Shown piece by piece: positions 59,847 to 64,000 of a DNA stretch of 64,000 nucleotides. The stretch is from Membranipora membranacea (Eukaryota; Bryozoa; Gymnolaemata; Cheilostomatida; Membraniporidae): contig OU612067.1 of assembly GCA_914767715.1 (NCBI GenBank), positions 8,618,001 to 8,682,000 of the forward strand, read 5' to 3'. Below the pieces are notes generated by a model. That model ran no database searches, was not told the origin of the DNA, and saw only the letters and a program-made list of their open reading frames with translations. The position numbers and the translations under genes were made by a program. Within the stretch, counting starts at the first letter, position 1. Every line of letters begins with the position of its first letter.

Positions 59847-61901
59847 TTATTGGAATTCACGATCCTCCCCTTGCAGCGTCAGTCTCAGCTCGGCAACACC
59901 TACAGCAGGAAAAGTTTTATTCAATCTTTCATACCATATTTTCCTCTTTTTTTTATATTTCTGTACTAATTTTAATTTGACTGAGCCCGTATTACATAGT
60001 ATAATAACAAGGTATTGTCTTTGCAACTGCATGAGTGGTAATTTTTTCCTATTTATTTCTCTTTTTCAAAATTCGCATGTTGCAATGCCTAAAATATGCA
60101 TACGCTTTACTGTTAATGATTGCAACTGAGGATCTAAATGAGTTTGCCAAAAAGTTGAAAGAGATTTGTTGGATCCAAAACTATTTGTCGCCTCAATCAT
60201 ATATTCTATTTTTGAGTTTGTGTCATGAACTAGTGTTCAGGATTCGGGTAATATAGTTGAAGTTTTGTCATTTGAAATTTATTCAGCAAAGGCCATTTCT
60301 TAGTCTACTATAAACTCAATCATACCTTGGTACAAAAGGTAGCCTCTACAACATCAGCTTGTGACTCGAGTATCTCTCCCTTTGTCCATTCAGAATGCGA
60401 GTACTGACTGAGCAGCAGGTCTTACTCCAACAGCTTCTCCTATAAAATCAGAATAATCTGCTTGTAGCTGCCCATCACTACATTGATGTCAATGTGTTGC
60501 TCTATACAAATAGCGTCTTGATGGGGACACAACTCTTATGTGTGCTTTAGACAAGTTGATTATAAATATACTAAATAAATACTAGATACTAGATATTAGA
60601 TATTATATATTAGATATCAAATATTAAATATTAAATATTAGATATTAAATATTAAATATTAAATATTAAATATTAAATAATAAATTTTAAATATTAAATA
60701 CTAAATATCAAATATCAAATATTAAATATTAAATATTAAATATTGAACATTATAAAGTATTAAAATATTGAATATTGAATATTAATATTAAAATATTGAA
60801 TATAACCTAATTGAATATAACAATCTTGTTCCTTCTGCGATGGTGGAGTGCTATTGCAAGAGTCAGGTATCAAGGCGCCGCCTTGATGCGCACCGCATCA
60901 GATTAACCATATCAAATCTATATGTACAACATTCTTATATTGACAGATATGAGACAATTTTCCCACTGCATCTACATGCAGGCCCTCTCAAATAGTTTAG
61001 AGTTGTCAGTAGGCCAAAGATAGCTAAGATGCAGCCAAAATTTGGCAGTAATCTGATTATTATCAAACTTTTGATTAGAGTTTTGAGTTTTAAGTTCAGC
61101 ATTGAGGTGTCACTGAAATGCTAACATCAAACATACCTTGACCAATCTATGACTGAACGCTTTACGCTTGCTCCCGGGCTGGCCGCATTGAGTTCCTGTT
61201 TCTCTGTACCATCTCTGGTCACACATTTCCTTGGGATGTCAGTAGTGATGAGGTTCTGGACACTTTTCCTCAATTCAGTCTTTAATTAAATAAGTATACA
61301 TAAAAAACACAGCAGGTCTTTGGTTGACACATGCAATGAGAATCACTATGTTCCCATACGTCGATGTGACATCAATTTGATGGCCAATTGATACATGGAA
61401 ATACATTTTGGTCAACTTCCGTATGCCTTAGTTCGCGTTCATTCATTCGAATTTGGGAACCACAACAAGCGGATTGCAGGGTAGATGAATGGATAGCGCT
61501 TAGTAGCAATCACTTCAATGCAGGAGATCGAGCTCAATCTCGCATGCGGCACTTTTTTTTATGTTTTATCATCATGGAAATTGTAAGCATTCTTCCTTCT
61601 ATTCAGGAGTGGACCATTCATTCGAAGCATAGTACCATACAACCATACACGGAGCAATTTAACCACTAAGATAATATTTGTAATAAGGACCATCAAGAGG
61701 ATGATAGGTATATGGATTACATGTAAACCATGCTTACCTTTCTTGACACTGACAGCTGAGAGCCTGAGACTAACGCCTCATATTCAGCAGCAAGTCGCTG
61801 ACCCTCAGCTTCACTGGCAGAAATCTCTGGATCATCTTCATGAGCGTACTACAAGTACTCAGAGCAAACAAGCTGCTAATCAGTAGAGAAATACGGCCCA
61901 C
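59847..61901 (-). pseudogene. Secreted cysteine-rich protein, copy D (decayed)
   Basis: Remnants in order: exon 1 at 61738-61901, exon 2 at 61137-61279 (same 143-nt length as copy A and very similar), a fused exon 3/4 piece at about 60330-60440, and an exon-5-like piece at 59847-59899 (VAELRLTLQGEDREFQ). The start codon position reads GTG, exon 1 has lost one base, and a deletion joins the first part of exon 3 (SCWSKTCC) to the end of exon 4 with a TAG at 60346-60348. Closest to copy A. Not expected to make a product. Confidence 0.75.
60565..60800. repeat. AT-rich degenerate short tandem repeat
   Basis: Repeats of a heptamer to decamer theme AAATATTA with many variants (TAGATATTA, TAAATACTA). 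It lies inside an intron position of copy D. No coding content. Confidence 0.85.
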
Positions 61902-62203
61902 GATGACAATGGTTGTGATTCTTTAAAATCTAAACTGCTGCAGCCTAAGGCTCTTAGAATCATATCCTCTGAATTTAGAACTAGAGGAAGTTCAGTAGGT
62001 CAAATAAAAGGCCAAAATCAGATGTATTTTTAGACCACTGAATTGAAATCTTTTCATGGAACAGATATATTATTAGCATAACCTTATACAGTTAAGACAA
62101 TCAACACACGCATTGATCTGACATTTATCTGATTGGCTGTATCTGGTAGCCTGAAAAAATAGACTGAGAAATAGTATAATTTACAAAAGTGCAAACCATT
62201 CTC

Positions 62204-62934
62204 ATTCTGCGCATGCTCAGCTCTGGGCATGAGCTGATCTCTGCAAAATTGAGCCTCGGAATTCCGAAGCCATCTGATTGGCTACCTGCTCTGGTGACAT
62301 ACTTCCCAAAGCGCGCGGATTTGTTATTAATAGTTATCCTCTCTTGTCATTATTAGCTAATTTTGATTGACAGTTTATGCAGGGGGTATCCCATTTCCCC
62401 TTCCCAAAGATGCAATCAGAACCTAAACTAAACTCATTGTTCTTGCACATGCGCAAATTCAAATCACGCATGATGCATACTTAGCATTACGACACCTGCT
62501 TTGTGGTAATGATAGCATAGTTTATCAGTGATCTACATGCCCAGTCAGATCACGAGAGTCAGTATGAACCATTCTGCGCATGCTCAGCTCTGGGCATGAG
62601 CTGTTCTCTGCAAAATTGAGTCTCGGAATTCCGAAGCCATCTGATTGGCTACCTGCTCTGGTGACATACTCCCCAAAGCGTGCAGATTTGTTATTGATAG
62701 TTATCCTCTCTTGTCATTATTAGCTGATTTTGATTGACAGTTTATGCATGGGATATCTCATTTCCCCTTTCCAAAGTTGCAATCAGAACCCAAGCTAAAC
62801 TCATTGTTCTTGCACATGCGCAAATTCAAGTCACGCATGATGCATACTTAGCCTTACGACACCTGCTTTGTGGTAATGATAGCCTAGTTTATCAGTGATC
62901 TACATGCCCAGTCAGATCACGAGAGTCAGTATGA
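62204..62934. repeat. Tandem duplication, 2 x about 367 bp
   Basis: ATTCTGCGCATGCTCAGCTC occurs at 62204 and 62571, and the two units stay aligned to GAGAGTCAGTATGA at 62934 with only a few percent difference. It lies between copy D and its upstream module (63030 onward), separating the two. Confidence 0.9.
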
Positions 62935-64000
62935 CTGCAATCCGTAATAAAGTTCGTTCAGCGATGATATGGGTATTCCTAGAGTTTTGGTTTTTTTCAA
63001 GCATTTTGTTTGTCAAAAGAAGTTTAGATATCTGATTTAGACATAACAAGGAGCAAAGCAAATATGAAAGTAAACAAGTACCAATAAAAAGTTTGGTGTG
63101 ATAATTAAATTTATACCTCATTTCAAAAAAGAGGAATTTTATATTATTGATTTTGCAGGCCTAAAATGACATAAATAGCTGGCAGTAATCTTTAACAATG
63201 TATGAGTGATTCTTTCCCCAGCAGAGAATCGACGTGCCTTGACGAGTCTTGTGACAAGGAACTAAACAACATAAAGTTTAATCTGTTGAGTAAAAGTTGG
63301 CTTGTGAAAATTTCACTATGTCAAAAGTTTGTGACAGGGCGACCATTCCCTGTTGCAAAATCTTTCTCCTCTAGGCTATATAATTCAGAAACTGGAGAAA
63401 AACTCAAATAAAAAAAATTGTTTGAATACTAATGAGCCAGATTACGGTAGTACATAGGGCCTCCTCTAGCTGAGAACAGAAATAAAAACAATCTGATACA
63501 CGCTTCCAGCTGTTCGTGCATTAAAACTGGCATTGGAGGGGAATAGAGATATCAAATTTAAACTGTCCAAATATTTCAACTTATTTCTGAGAAATTTCCA
63601 ATAAGACAAAGGCCACATTCTTATTAATATAACAATAATTTATCCGATAACTCAGCAATACCAGAAATTTGCATTGTAGTATATTCTTCAACAAGCCTCA
63701 TGAATAAATCCCTACTTTAATTTTCACTACCATATAATTAGAGCGCTACTATAATTGTCATAGTGAGGATTAGAGTTGTGTTCTGTTCTTATTTCATATA
63801 AGTATAAAATTGTATATGATAAGAGACAGAGGAGTCAGTGACCACTAGTATAGTAGTCTTAGCCCCCCAGACTTTTGCACCGCGCCTGACGGCCCGACGG
63901 CCCCCGGCGGGAAGAAGAGAGAAATAGCAAGCGCACAAATTTCAAAATCGTCTTACATACATTTCAATGGTCATCTCCTCAAATGAATGATAAACAACAT
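62935..64000. repeat. Upstream module of the cysteine-rich unit (copy D side)
   Basis: 63030-63840 is the counterpart of 57830-59100. The final 150 bases include a short GC-rich stretch (63868-63910) with runs of C and G. No gene seen before the window ends. Confidence 0.6.

Noticed and set aside
60565-60800. Possible CRISPR-like or satellite array
   Set aside because: No regular spacers; it is a degenerate AT-rich simple repeat.
61388-61669. 93-residue plus-strand frame and a tRNA-like phrase near 61,500
   Set aside because: No paralogue in the other units; the A- and B-box similarity is too weak to call.

Overview
This window is metazoan nuclear DNA. It is AT-rich and gene-sparse, its coding exons are separated by GT-AG introns of about 100-2,600 bases, and the gene families are animal ones: RING/B-box/coiled-coil/propeller (TRIM-NHL-like) proteins, seven-transmembrane receptors, a four-EF-hand protein and secreted cysteine-rich proteins. 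A large share is transposon-derived, much of it hairpin-forming. An early-branching or other marine invertebrate fits, but nothing here fixes the phylum.

Layout. (1) 1-17,900 is repeat-rich: a nested foldback (about 105-3,475); a dispersed repeat split by a hAT-like insertion (3,538-5,397); a decayed PIF1-like helicase (6,548-7,823, +); a transposase C-terminus (8,393-8,743, +); minus-strand exons for a PHD finger, a second PIF1-like helicase end and transposase pieces (8,828-12,400); a tandem 247-bp repeat; two non-LTR reverse transcriptase remnants; and two hairpin elements, one with a 9-bp target duplication. (2) 17,977-39,351 is a tandem segmental duplication: TRIM-NHL-like gene + divergent GPCR gene, repeated once in the same order and strand. 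The TRIM pair has the same seven exons with identical lengths (648 aa each); the GPCR pair has the same three-exon structure (390 and 400 aa). (3) 39,861-43,315 (-) is a four-EF-hand gene whose first exon I could not find. (4) 45,288-61,901 (-) is a family of small secreted cysteine-rich proteins in five exons with conserved phases: copies A (201 aa) and C (210 aa) are intact, B and D carry lesions. A further unit near 57,830-59,100 retains only upstream-type flank. The rest is repeats, including a 1.39-kb TTAA-flanked foldback inserted upstream of copy C and a 367-bp tandem duplication.

The coherent biology is two local gene expansions: an intracellular TRIM-like protein paired repeatedly with a divergent receptor, and a cluster of secreted disulfide-rich proteins whose signal and cysteine exons are conserved while the linker exon varies. 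The second is the best candidate for something undescribed. All gene models were built by reading splice sites and comparing paralogues by eye; no database search was possible.
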